NCBI GenBank assembly: GCA_013816415.1
Contig: JACDEN010000013.1
Span: forward strand, 1 to 16,016
Reading direction: 5' to 3'
Length of the DNA: 16,016 bases
Source: Planctomycetota bacterium
GTDB lineage: Bacteria; Planctomycetota; UBA11346
Below are positions 1 through 5,299 of the stretch, piece by piece. The translations under genes were made by a program, and so were the position numbers. Numbering within the stretch: position 1 is the first letter of the stretch; each line of letters starts with the position of its first letter. The notes under the pieces were generated by a model that saw nothing but the letters and a program-made list of their open reading frames with translations, was not told the origin of the DNA and searched no databases.

Positions 1-1007
1 AGTACGGCCACGCCGAGCGCAGTCGACGCTGCGATCACCAATCCAATCGGCGTGAGCAGCGCGCTGAGCACACTCCCGGTCAGGGTTAGCACGGTGTGGA
101 ATAAGCCGATCGTTGCCGAGACGACGCCGATGGCTGCGCCCAGCGTCTTCAGGGCGACGCCGATCCCGATGAGCGCGACCCCAGCGACCACCGTCGCTAC
201 CGCCACCTGGAGCAGACTGACCACCAGACCCTGGTTCCTGCTGATCCATTCCCGCAGTCCGATCATGAATCCCAGCACGCGTGCGGCGACCCGCTCCAAA
301 AGCGGAGCCAGCGAGGCGCCGATGGCGACCGAGGTCGTCCGCAGCGAGGCGCGTAGGCGGTCGAAGGCGTCCGAGAGGCTTGCGGCCGCGGTGGCATCCT
401 GCGTGCTCATCGTCAGGCCGAGCCGCCGCGCCTCGGCGCGCAGCGCCGGGAGATCCCGTAGGAGCGGCAGAAGCGAGGTTCCCGAACGCCCGAAAACGCG
501 CATGGCGGCGGCTGCTCGCGCCGTCGGATCCTCGATCCGCGTCAGCGCCAAGGCGATCGCCTCGAACTGCTGCTCCGGGCTGAGGCTCGAAAGCCGCTCC
601 ACCGACAGGTCGAGCGCATGCAGGGCGTCGACCGCGGACTTCGATCCGCGTCCCGCCGCCGCGAGCGTCCGCTGCATGACCCGCACCGAGGTCTCGACTG
701 CCTCCAGGCTGGTGCCAGAGGACTCCGCAGCGAAGGCCAGCTCAGAGAGCGCCTCGACCGAGAGCCCGGTGCGCGTCGCCATCTTGTCGAGCTGGTCGCC
801 GAAGGAGACGAACTGGCGCGTCGCCGCCATGAGCGGAGCAGCGATGACGGCGCCGACCACGCCGAGTTGGACGCCGATTGCGCGCACCGAGTCGCCGAAC
901 GCCTTCAGTCGCTGCTGCGCCGAGCGTAGCCCGCGTTGCAGCAGACGGTCGTCGGCAAACAGCTCGACGTAGGCCTGACCCGCCCGGATGCCGCTCGCGG
1001 AAGCCAT
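1..1007 (-). CDS. Phage tail tape measure protein (partial, 3' end beyond window)
   Basis: Tape measure proteins set tail length, fill the tail tube during assembly and pass through the host membrane at DNA ejection. The minus-strand frame is open from the ATG at 1007 to the left edge (335 codons), so the C-terminus is missing. The N-terminus begins MASASGIRAGQAYVEL. An alpha-helical region follows, with a hydrophobic stretch near residues 45-60 and the motif FGDQLDKMATRTGLSVE near residues 67-83; this motif recurs in tape measure N-termini (TP901/lambda-H-like). Residues from about 260 onward form long Ala/Val/Gly/Leu hydrophobic segments, as expected of the membrane-active part of the family. 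The start is chosen because the upstream TGA (1010-1008) abuts this ATG directly and AAGGG lies just before it. The position after the tail tube and tail chaperones fits the canonical siphophage order. Family assignment is confident; full length is unknown. Confidence 0.9.
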   Translation of the reverse strand, partial: MASASGIRAGQAYVELFADDRLLQRGLRSAQQRLKAFGDSVRAIGVQLGVVGAVIAAPLMAATRQFVSFGDQLDKMATRTGLSVEALSELAFAAESSGTSLEAVETSVRVMQRTLAAAGRGSKSAVDALHALDLSVERLSSLSPEQQFEAIALALTRIEDPTARAAAAMRVFGRSGTSLLPLLRDLPALRAEARRLGLTMSTQDATAAASLSDAFDRLRASLRTTSVAIGASLAPLLERVAARVLGFMIGLREWISRNQGLVVSLLQVAVATVVAGVALIGIGVALKTLGAAIGVVSATIGLFHTVLTLTGSVLSALLTPIGLVIAASTALGVAV

Positions 1008-1388
1008 TCATCCGCCCTTGGCCGGTGGCTTCATCTGCTCGCGCTTCTTCAGCGCGAGGTAGCCGGTGGTAGCGGCAGTCAGCGCCGCGCCGACGCCGCC
1101 GACGATGTTCGACCAGGGAAACGGGTTGGCCGCTTGGGAGACGCCGGCCACTGCGCGGCCGACCAGGGCGGCGATCTCCTCGACGTCTGGGGCGGAGCGC
1201 GTCGTTGCCTCTTCGCTGCCGACGCGGCGAATGGTGCCGCTCACGGGCACCAACTTCACGCCCTCGGCGGTGACCAGCGGCACCTGCGCCTGGAAGGTGA
1301 TGCGGTCCTGGCGGGTGGTTTCCTCCCGGGACTGCCAGCACCCCGTCAGGAACACCACGGCGAGGACGACGAGCAGGCGTGGGATCAT
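1008..1388 (-). CDS. Small lipoprotein with C-terminal membrane segment
   Basis: 126 residues, family not recognised. The N-terminus (MIPRLLVVLAVVFLTGC) is a textbook lipoprotein signal: Arg4, a hydrophobic core, then the lipobox LTGC with the lipidated Cys at residue 17. The middle is polar. Near residues 93-115 a Gly/Ala-rich hydrophobic segment (NIVGGVGAALTAATTGYLAL) is followed by a Lys-rich tail (KKREQMKPPAKGG), which predicts a second membrane anchor with the tail in the cytoplasm. The ATG (1388) overlaps the stop of the tail chaperone extension as ATGA, and the next gene is the tape measure, so it is translated with the tail genes. A role in lysis (holin or outer-spanin-like) or in superinfection exclusion by an envelope lipoprotein is conceivable. 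Neither is shown by sequence alone. The lipoprotein call is strong; the function is open. Confidence 0.7.
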   Translation of the reverse strand: MIPRLLVVLAVVFLTGCWQSREETTRQDRITFQAQVPLVTAEGVKLVPVSGTIRRVGSEEATTRSAPDVEEIAALVGRAVAGVSQAANPFPWSNIVGGVGAALTAATTGYLALKKREQMKPPAKGG

Positions 1389-1726
1389 GGCATCTCCGGC
1401 AGTTTACGGTCGACGAAGACGGTCTTGAGGATCGAGAGATCGGTCATCGGGCGCGGTTCCGGCGCGACCGCTCGCGGATGGAAGTCAGCTGGCGTGAAAG
1501 CCCGCCGACCGGGATTGCGATGGCAATTCGCGAGAAGCGCGAGCAGCGCAGCCGTGTGGTTCCAACGCTCACCGATCCGGCCCTCCGCCATCGCGACGAG
1601 TTCGCGCAGCGTCAGGGGTCCGGGGTCGAGGCCGAGGATTCCTGCGCACTGCCAGACGAGTCGCCAGGCCGGAGATCCGTCGGTTCCGGATCGGCCATCA
1701 GGGCCGCGGTCAGCGCCGCCTGGAGT
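1385..1726 (-). CDS. Tail assembly chaperone -1 frame extension (T part of G/GT)
   Basis: This frame carries a conserved-looking tail chaperone C-terminal segment: LVWQCAGILGLDPGPLTL, then RELVAMAEG, GERWNHTAALLALLANCHR and FTPADFHP. An ATG exists at 1591 (MAEGRIGERWNH), which would give 68 residues. It lacks a ribosome binding site, and the recognisable part of the domain starts well upstream of it, with no ATG or GTG in between. The frame is open upstream throughout the end of the preceding gene and is exactly -1 relative to it. This is the arrangement of lambda G/GT, where a minority of ribosomes slip -1 to make a longer chaperone that links tail tube subunits to the tape measure. The coordinates given start just after the best slip candidate; the fused product would be about 244 residues. 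The stop overlaps the lipoprotein ATG. The coding call is strong; the exact slip point is inference. Confidence 0.7.
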   Translation of the reverse strand, partial: TPGGADRGPDGRSGTDGSPAWRLVWQCAGILGLDPGPLTLRELVAMAEGRIGERWNHTAALLALLANCHRNPGRRAFTPADFHPRAVAPEPRPMTDLSILKTVFVDRKLPEMP

Positions 1727-2118
1727 TTTGGCCCGTCGAGCCGCTGCTCCGCGGCGTCCAGCGCCTTGGCCTGCCAGGTGGTCAGTTTCCCCAAGGCCTT
1801 GGCGAGCAGGCGACGCTTCGGCTGGGGGAAGAAATCCACGAGGTCATCCAGGAGAGCCCGCGTCGCCTGCTCGATGGCATCGCCCGCCATCGCCCGGCCG
1901 AAGTCGACGTCAGACACTTGGCGGGCGTCGGCCTCGGGCTTCACCGCCGCGAACAGCACATCGCAGAGCACGACGGGGTCTGACGAGAGCGTCTCGAGGA
2001 GGTGTCCGCCGAGGACGTCGAGCAGATCGATTTGGACCAGCGCGCGTACGCGCTTAAGGGTATCGACCGTGATGGCGATGGACCACGCGCGGCCGGTGGC
2101 ATCGGTAAAGGTGCGCAT
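1612..2118 (-). CDS. Tail assembly chaperone (G-like)
   Basis: 168 residues starting MRTFTDATGRAWSIAITVDTL. In siphophages the protein in this slot chaperones the tape measure and recruits tail tube subunits. The start at 2118 is chosen over the frame's earlier ATG (2145) because AGGAG at 2129-2125 sits 6 nt before it and the earlier one would lie inside the tail tube gene. The start of the frame is typical of this chaperone group (aromatic, beta-rich FTDATGRAWSI), followed by helices through residue ~131. The last ~37 residues (from LQAALTAAL to SSASTPDP) become low-complexity Ser/Pro/Asp. That is expected if most of this stretch is simply the readthrough tail of the unshifted product, while the -1 frame holds the conserved sequence. 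It sits between the tail tube gene and the tape measure, where this family belongs. Confidence 0.75.
   Translation of the reverse strand: MRTFTDATGRAWSIAITVDTLKRVRALVQIDLLDVLGGHLLETLSSDPVVLCDVLFAAVKPEADARQVSDVDFGRAMAGDAIEQATRALLDDLVDFFPQPKRRLLAKALGKLTTWQAKALDAAEQRLDGPKLQAALTAALMADPEPTDLRPGDSSGSAQESSASTPDP
1726..1731 (-). promoter_or_regulatory. Candidate -1 frameshift slip site (CCAAAA)
   Basis: Within the region where both the zero frame and the -1 frame are open, the minus strand reads GGG CCA AAA CTC in the zero frame. The A-site codon AAA can re-pair perfectly after a one-base backward slip, because the run is AAAA. The P-site CCA would re-pair to GCC, so this is not a canonical X-XXY-YYZ heptamer. 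A second candidate is C CCC TGA at the very end of the zero frame (stop at 1614-1612). It would skip the conserved LVWQCAGILGLDPG segment in the -1 frame, which makes it less attractive. Confidence 0.3.
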
Positions 2119-2124
2119 GCGTAC

Positions 2125-2129
2125 TCCTA
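2125..2129 (-). promoter_or_regulatory. Ribosome binding site deciding the chaperone start
   Basis: AGGAG on the minus strand, 6 nt before the ATG at 2118. It overlaps the TAG stop of the tail tube gene (2129-2127), so termination and re-initiation are coupled. Confidence 0.6.
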
Positions 2130-2570
2130 CGGAACGACGACCCACGCGGGGGCGGTAGCGGAATAGGTCGGTTTTCCAGTAATCGACACGCCGATGGCCT
2201 CTTCCAAGGGCTCTTTGCGGGAGAAGTTGGTGATGGTAAAATCAGCCTCCAAGCCCTGCGAGCCCGCCTGCGTGATGAGGCCGTCCATGATCGCGAGGCC
2301 GATCGCGGCATTACCGAAGAAGGCATTCTTGATGGCGGTGAAGCCGGCATCGGTCGTATCCCAGACCATCTCGAACTCGACCGAGCCGTCCTTGAGCGTG
2401 GCGATGGTCGCACGCCACCCGGCATTGCCGCGCGTGGTCACGTCGGCTTCGCCGGTTTCCAGGTTCAGGGTGAGATCCTTGGTGTTCGGCAGCTCGATCC
2501 AGGGACCAACCCCGGCGACGCCGCCGGTCTTATAATACAATTTTGCATTCATTCCGAGACGGATGGCCAT
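2127..2570 (-). CDS. Major tail tube protein
   Basis: 147 residues (MAIRLGMNAKLYYKTGG). Phage tail tube subunits polymerise into the tail channel. The profile fits: an N-terminal strand with a short hairpin, then WIELPNTKDLTLNLETGEADVTTRG, a pattern typical of tail tube proteins, in which a short metal- or loop-type strand precedes a 'distinguish from control' beta barrel. A central helix (DAGFTAIKNAFFGNAAIGLAIMDG) and a C-terminal strand pair (LEADFTITNFSRKEPLEEAIGVSITGKPT) complete the single-barrel fold. Length is typical. The ribosome binding site AAGGA lies about 5 nt before the ATG and follows directly on the TAA of the gene before it. The order HK97-gp10-like protein, tube, chaperone, tape measure matches siphophages. 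Confidence 0.85.
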   Translation of the reverse strand: MAIRLGMNAKLYYKTGGVAGVGPWIELPNTKDLTLNLETGEADVTTRGNAGWRATIATLKDGSVEFEMVWDTTDAGFTAIKNAFFGNAAIGLAIMDGLITQAGSQGLEADFTITNFSRKEPLEEAIGVSITGKPTYSATAPAWVVVP

Positions 2571-2579
2571 GAGATTCCT

Positions 2580-3014
2580 TTATCGGATGGAGTCGCGCCA
2601 GAGCGGCGGAAGCGACGCGAGTTCGCGGGTGAAGGCTGGACGCATGAATGGTCGCGGCGCGTAGCGGTTCGTGACCGTCCGCCCGGATCGTCGCCGCACG
2701 ATGGTGCCGCCATGCTCCAAGAGTCTTGGCGCCATGCCCTCCTTCTGGTTGAGCGTCACCGGACCGATGACCACACCGCCATGCGCGCGGTCGAAGGCGA
2801 AGAAGATGTTTCGTTTCAAGAGCCCCGTGTGGCTCGACGGCGGCTGACCCGGAGGAGCCGGGGCCTTGCGCGTCCTAATCGAGCTGCGTGCGCCCTGGCG
2901 CACGAAGGCGCCGAACCGCGAGAGAACCTTGCGCTCAGCGGTAGTGGTCGCCGCGAGGATGCGCTCGCGGTCGAAGAATCCGGCCTGCGCCTGACGGAGC
3001 CGCATACCGATCAT
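2580..3014 (-). CDS. HK97-gp10/lambda-Z-like neck or tail completion protein
   Basis: 144 residues starting MIGMRLRQAQAGFFDRERI. The frame opens farther upstream, but ATG 3014 is chosen because it overlaps the preceding stop as ATGA; a second in-frame ATG at 3005 (MRLRQ) is possible. The HK97-gp10 family joins the head connector to the tail. Features visible are an N-terminal helix with FGAFVRQGARSSI, a loop PPGQPPSSHTGLLKRNIFFAFD, and the C-terminal pattern LLEHGGT-(IVRRRSGRTV)-YAPRPFMRPAFTREL, in which 'E-hydrophobic-G-T' and 'ARPFMRPA' type motifs are the family hallmark. It lies directly before the tail tube gene, where lambda Z and U and HK97 gp10 lie. Confidence 0.8.
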   Translation of the reverse strand: MIGMRLRQAQAGFFDRERILAATTTAERKVLSRFGAFVRQGARSSIRTRKAPAPPGQPPSSHTGLLKRNIFFAFDRAHGGVVIGPVTLNQKEGMAPRLLEHGGTIVRRRSGRTVTNRYAPRPFMRPAFTRELASLPPLWRDSIR

Positions 3015-3580
3015 GGTCGCACCCCGACACCCTGGATGACGATCACACTTGGCGGCGGGCCGCCGTTGCGCGCCATGAGGAAGTTGCCGTTGTTGTTGCG
3101 GACCTGGACCCGCAGCGTGTCGGTGACCTCCAGCGGCGCGACCCACACGAGCTGCGCGCTCGGCGCGTCGTAGTCTTGGACGGCGTCTTCGAAGACGTCG
3201 TTGCGCTGCACGCGAAGGCTGAAGTCGAGAGGCGCTCCGTTATCCTGGAACAGGACGTTTGCGATCAGGAGGTAGGACCCGCGTACCTGTGAACGGAATT
3301 GCCAATTCGGTCCCGGCCCAACGGTGCCGAAGGAATCCTCCTCGCGCACAGCGAAATCGAGAGTGATCCATTGGTTCGGCGGGAACGGAGCTGATGGGAA
3401 CATCCGCCAGCGCATATAATAAGGTAGCGGCGACCCTGACGGGTCGATGACGCCGGCTGGCCCCTGTGGTCCGGATGGTCCCTGCGGTCCGGGAACTCCG
3501 TCCAACCCAGCTGGTCCCGGTGGACCAGGAGGCCCCTGGGTGCCGCCTCCGCCGACCCCACCGATTCCGCCCATCACCAT
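3011..3580 (-). CDS. Collagen-like phage structural protein (stalk plus C-terminal beta domain)
   Basis: 189 residues. A Gly-rich N-terminus (MVMGGIGGVGGG) is followed by about 11 uninterrupted G-X-Y triplets (residues 13-45: GTQ, GPP, GPP, GPA, GLD, GVP, GPQ, GPS, GPQ, GPA, GVI), a collagen-like triple-helix stalk. From about residue 52 to the end there is a beta-rich domain with aromatic strands (RWRMFPSAPFPPNQWITLDF, then SYLLIANVLFQDNG, LDFSLRVQRNDVF, TLRVQVRNNNGNFLMA). It resembles C1q/TNF-like trimeric jelly-roll heads in layout; this is inference. Collagen-like proteins occur in phage fibres and head decorations. Starts at 3580 and 3574 are both possible; the latter overlaps the previous stop as TGATG. 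It lies between neck genes, so it is probably a neck or head fibre rather than a tail tip fibre. Confidence 0.75.
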   Translation of the reverse strand: MVMGGIGGVGGGGTQGPPGPPGPAGLDGVPGPQGPSGPQGPAGVIDPSGSPLPYYMRWRMFPSAPFPPNQWITLDFAVREEDSFGTVGPGPNWQFRSQVRGSYLLIANVLFQDNGAPLDFSLRVQRNDVFEDAVQDYDAPSAQLVWVAPLEVTDTLRVQVRNNNGNFLMARNGGPPPSVIVIQGVGVRP

Positions 3581-3831
3581 GTGCCACCCACCACCGTCAC
3601 ACGATCGCCCGCCTGCCCGCGCACGCGCAGGAGCGCGAGATTGATGCGGCCAAAACTGTGCCATTCCCCCGGTTGCCATGGGACCGGAGAGCCGGTGTCG
3701 CCCTCGAACTCGACGGGCGCGGTATTGGTAGGCAACGCGAGCACGTCGACCGAAGCGACCTCCACGTCGAGATCCGAGCAGGCTCGGTATTGGCCGGTGA
3801 CGTCGATGACTCGCTGGACGATGTTGTTCAC
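3574..3831 (-). CDS. Small hypothetical neck-region protein
   Basis: 85 residues with a GTG start at 3831, chosen because it overlaps the previous stop as GTGA and is preceded by GGGAG at 5 nt. It begins (V/M)NNIVQRVIDVTGQYRACSDL and ends QAGDRVTVVGGTW. The pattern of alternating hydrophobic residues (DVEVASVDVLALPTN, SFGRINLALLRVRG, DRVTVVGG) predicts an all-beta protein. No family recognised. The two neighbours encode a putative tail terminator and the collagen-like protein, and the stop overlaps the start of the latter. A small accessory virion protein, perhaps an adaptor for the collagen-like stalk, is plausible from position only. Confidence 0.6.
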   Translation of the reverse strand: MNNIVQRVIDVTGQYRACSDLDVEVASVDVLALPTNTAPVEFEGDTGSPVPWQPGEWHSFGRINLALLRVRGQAGDRVTVVGGTW

Positions 3832-4262
3832 GCGGGCTCCCACGTGCGATAGGTGATGGCGATGATGCTCGTGACCTGGCGAAGCTCGTGCAGATGCTCG
3901 GGCGCCACATAGGGCGCATGCTCGGTCTTCGTCCACTGCGCCTGCGGGAGACTCGCCAGCGGCTGATGGGTCAGGTGCGCGGCGATGCGCTCGACCAGCG
4001 CGAGGACCGGATCGACTGCGGCAGGATCTTCGACCGCGACCTTCTGTTGCACCGCGACCTCGATGCGGTGATCGAGCTGGACTGCGCCGCGACACGCGGG
4101 AGCGACGACACGTCCGGCGGCGACGACCGTGACGTGCAGGTCGACCATGTCACCGAGGTCGTAGAGCGGCATCCATGCCCGTACCGGCGCGAGAGCCGGG
4201 GTGAAAGCACCCGAGCGCAATTCCGCGGCGACAGCGTCAGCGATTTCAGCCGTGGTGGTCAT
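3828..4262 (-). CDS. Putative tail terminator-like phage protein
   Basis: 144 residues (MTTTAEIADAVAAELRSGAF). An N-terminal helix is followed by a beta region (LHVTVVAAGRVVAP, RIEVAVQQKVAVED), a long helix (VDPVLALVERIAAHL), the segment WTKTEHAPYVAPEHLHELRQ and a final strand (TSIIAITYRTWEP). The layout of helix, beta sheet with an 'I-V-Q-K' strand, helix and closing strand ending in T-Y-R matches tail terminator or minor-capsid neck proteins, and I recall close relatives in planctomycete prophages annotated only as hypothetical. The ribosome binding site GGAGGAG lies 4 nt before the ATG, inside the 17-nt overlap with the preceding gene. The position between the head-tail adaptor and the gp10-like protein supports a neck role; the terminator assignment is inference. 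Confidence 0.55.
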   Translation of the reverse strand: MTTTAEIADAVAAELRSGAFTPALAPVRAWMPLYDLGDMVDLHVTVVAAGRVVAPACRGAVQLDHRIEVAVQQKVAVEDPAAVDPVLALVERIAAHLTHQPLASLPQAQWTKTEHAPYVAPEHLHELRQVTSIIAITYRTWEPA

Positions 4263-4527
4263 CGCGCTCCTCCAACCAAGCGACCATCCGCTCCATGACC
4301 TTGCCGTTGCGCTCCAGGGCCGCGACCAAGGTGTCCCGGATCCAGCGCTGCTGCGTCTCGATGGCGCTCGCCATGCGGCGCTCGCGGTGGTGATCGCGCC
4401 AGAGGACGTAGGCGACCACCACGCCGGCGAGTCCCCACTGGCACCACAGTGACGGCTCTCCGCTCTCGATCGGCGCCGAGGCGGCCATCAGCAGGACCAT
4501 GCTCGTTTTGGCGACAGTCTCGATCAT
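4246..4527 (-). CDS. Holin-like small membrane protein
   Basis: 93 residues. It starts at ATG 4527, which overlaps the preceding stop as ATGA, with GGAGA 7 nt upstream. The N-terminus (MIETVAKTSMVLLMAA) is mildly hydrophobic and could be a signal or a first membrane segment. A clear membrane helix follows near residues 28-43 (CQWGLAGVVVAYVLWRD). The rest is a charged helix or coiled coil (HHRERRMASAIETQQRWIRDTLVAALERNGKVMERMVAWLEERDD). One or two short membrane spans plus a charged cytoplasmic helix is the general plan of many phage holins and XhlA-type proteins. It is unusual to find it between the head-tail adaptor and the neck gene; a membrane-associated virion assembly or lysis-timing role is equally open. 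Confidence 0.6.
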   Translation of the reverse strand: MIETVAKTSMVLLMAASAPIESGEPSLWCQWGLAGVVVAYVLWRDHHRERRMASAIETQQRWIRDTLVAALERNGKVMERMVAWLEERDDHHG

Positions 4528-4901
4528 GGGATGGTCTCCGTCCGAAGGTGTTTGGTGTGGATGCGCAGGACACGTCGATGGGGATCCGACCAGCGCCAGT
4601 GGGGCTCTCGACCGGGAGCCAAAACCTCGTGGTGGTGGGCACGGCCATCACCGGTCTCGACCACCAAATCCCCGCGCTGGGGTAAGCCGAGGTCTCCCAG
4701 CTCGGCGGCAGCGATCAGGAAGTCGCGCGACTCGACGCGCTCGACGACTCCGCCAGCGATCACCGCCTCGAACACGGTGCGGCTGACCGTGGCCCGCACC
4801 GCGACCTCCCGTGGTCCGCGCCGGTAGGTGACCGACTTGGTGAGGAAGGCCGTGCGCTGTCGCTCCAGCCACGCGAGCCCGTCCCCAAGGAGATCCGACA
4901 T
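4524..4901 (-). CDS. Head-tail joining/adaptor protein
   Basis: 125 residues (MSDLLGDGLAWLERQRTAF). A helical N-terminus is followed by a beta-barrel-like body: SVTYRRGPREVAVRATVSRT, RVESRDFLIAAAELGDLGLPQRGDLVVETGDG, HHEVLAPGREPHWRWSDPHRRVLRIHTK. The pattern 'D-F-hydrophobic-I...L-P-Q-R-G-D' followed by 'Y/H-E-V-hydrophobic-x-P-G-x-E-P-x-W-R' is typical of phage head-tail joining proteins of the lambda gpFII / SPP1 gp16 type, which dock the tail to the connector. It starts 4 nt after the DUF2190 gene stop and its own stop overlaps the next start (ATGA), so it is part of the coupled block. Family identified from pattern recognition only. Confidence 0.7.
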   Translation of the reverse strand: MSDLLGDGLAWLERQRTAFLTKSVTYRRGPREVAVRATVSRTVFEAVIAGGVVERVESRDFLIAAAELGDLGLPQRGDLVVETGDGRAHHHEVLAPGREPHWRWSDPHRRVLRIHTKHLRTETIP

Positions 4902-4905
4902 ACGC

Positions 4906-5256
4906 TCAGCCGAAGTGGTTGAGCCGCACGCGGATCGCCACCGCGGTGTCCGGTGAATCGAGCGCAGCGATGCCGAGCGTCCGGTTGGCGATCGCGGTGA
5001 CCGGATCCACGCCTGTCAGGGTCGCGCGCTGGCCAGCGGCATCCCAGAACAGGCGCGTGCCCTGGGGGATGACACCGCCCGGTGTGCGCGCGACATCGAA
5101 GACGCCCTCCATGGCGAGGGCGCCGAGCGTACCGGCGGGGATGGGACGACGCGTGATGCCAAGGGCATCAGCGAGGACGACCACCGCCCCAGCCAGCACG
5201 TCGGCGGGCGGCGTGTAATCGAGGTAGCAGCCGTCATGAATGAACGTCGCGGACAT
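4906..5256 (-). CDS. DUF2190-type capsid accessory protein
   Basis: 116 residues (MSATFIHDGCYLDYTPPADV). The family is small, beta-rich and usually sits right after the major capsid gene, where it is thought to act as a capsid decoration or cement protein. Visible hallmarks are the N-terminal 'hydrophobic-x-x-G-x-x-hydrophobic-D-Y-T-P', the internal 'hydrophobic-x-A-G-T-L-G-A-L-A-M-E-G-V-F-D-V-A' strand-turn (G-V-F-D-V near residue 52), 'G-x-x-I-P-Q-G-T-R-L-F-W-D' (W70 region), and 'G-I-A-A-L-D-S' before the closing strand VAIRVRLNHF. AGGA lies about 6 nt before the ATG. The 43-nt gap from the capsid gene stop (5300) holds only this site. Confidence 0.8.
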   Translation of the reverse strand: MSATFIHDGCYLDYTPPADVLAGAVVVLADALGITRRPIPAGTLGALAMEGVFDVARTPGGVIPQGTRLFWDAAGQRATLTGVDPVTAIANRTLGIAALDSPDTAVAIRVRLNHFG

Positions 5257-5299
5257 GGTGGTTCCTGGCAGAGGGATGGGGAAGAAAAGAACCGAGCGA

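Noticed and set aside
1612..1614. C CCC TGA at the end of the zero-frame chaperone, a possible stop-associated slip site
   Set aside because: A +1 slip there enters a frame that stops after about 15 codons; a -1 slip would work but would skip the conserved segment that precedes it in the -1 frame, so an upstream slip is preferred.
52..2158. Long plus-strand open frames opposite the tape measure, lipoprotein and chaperone genes
   Set aside because: Arg/Ser/Ala-rich translations without family patterns, lying antisense to recognisable minus-strand genes.
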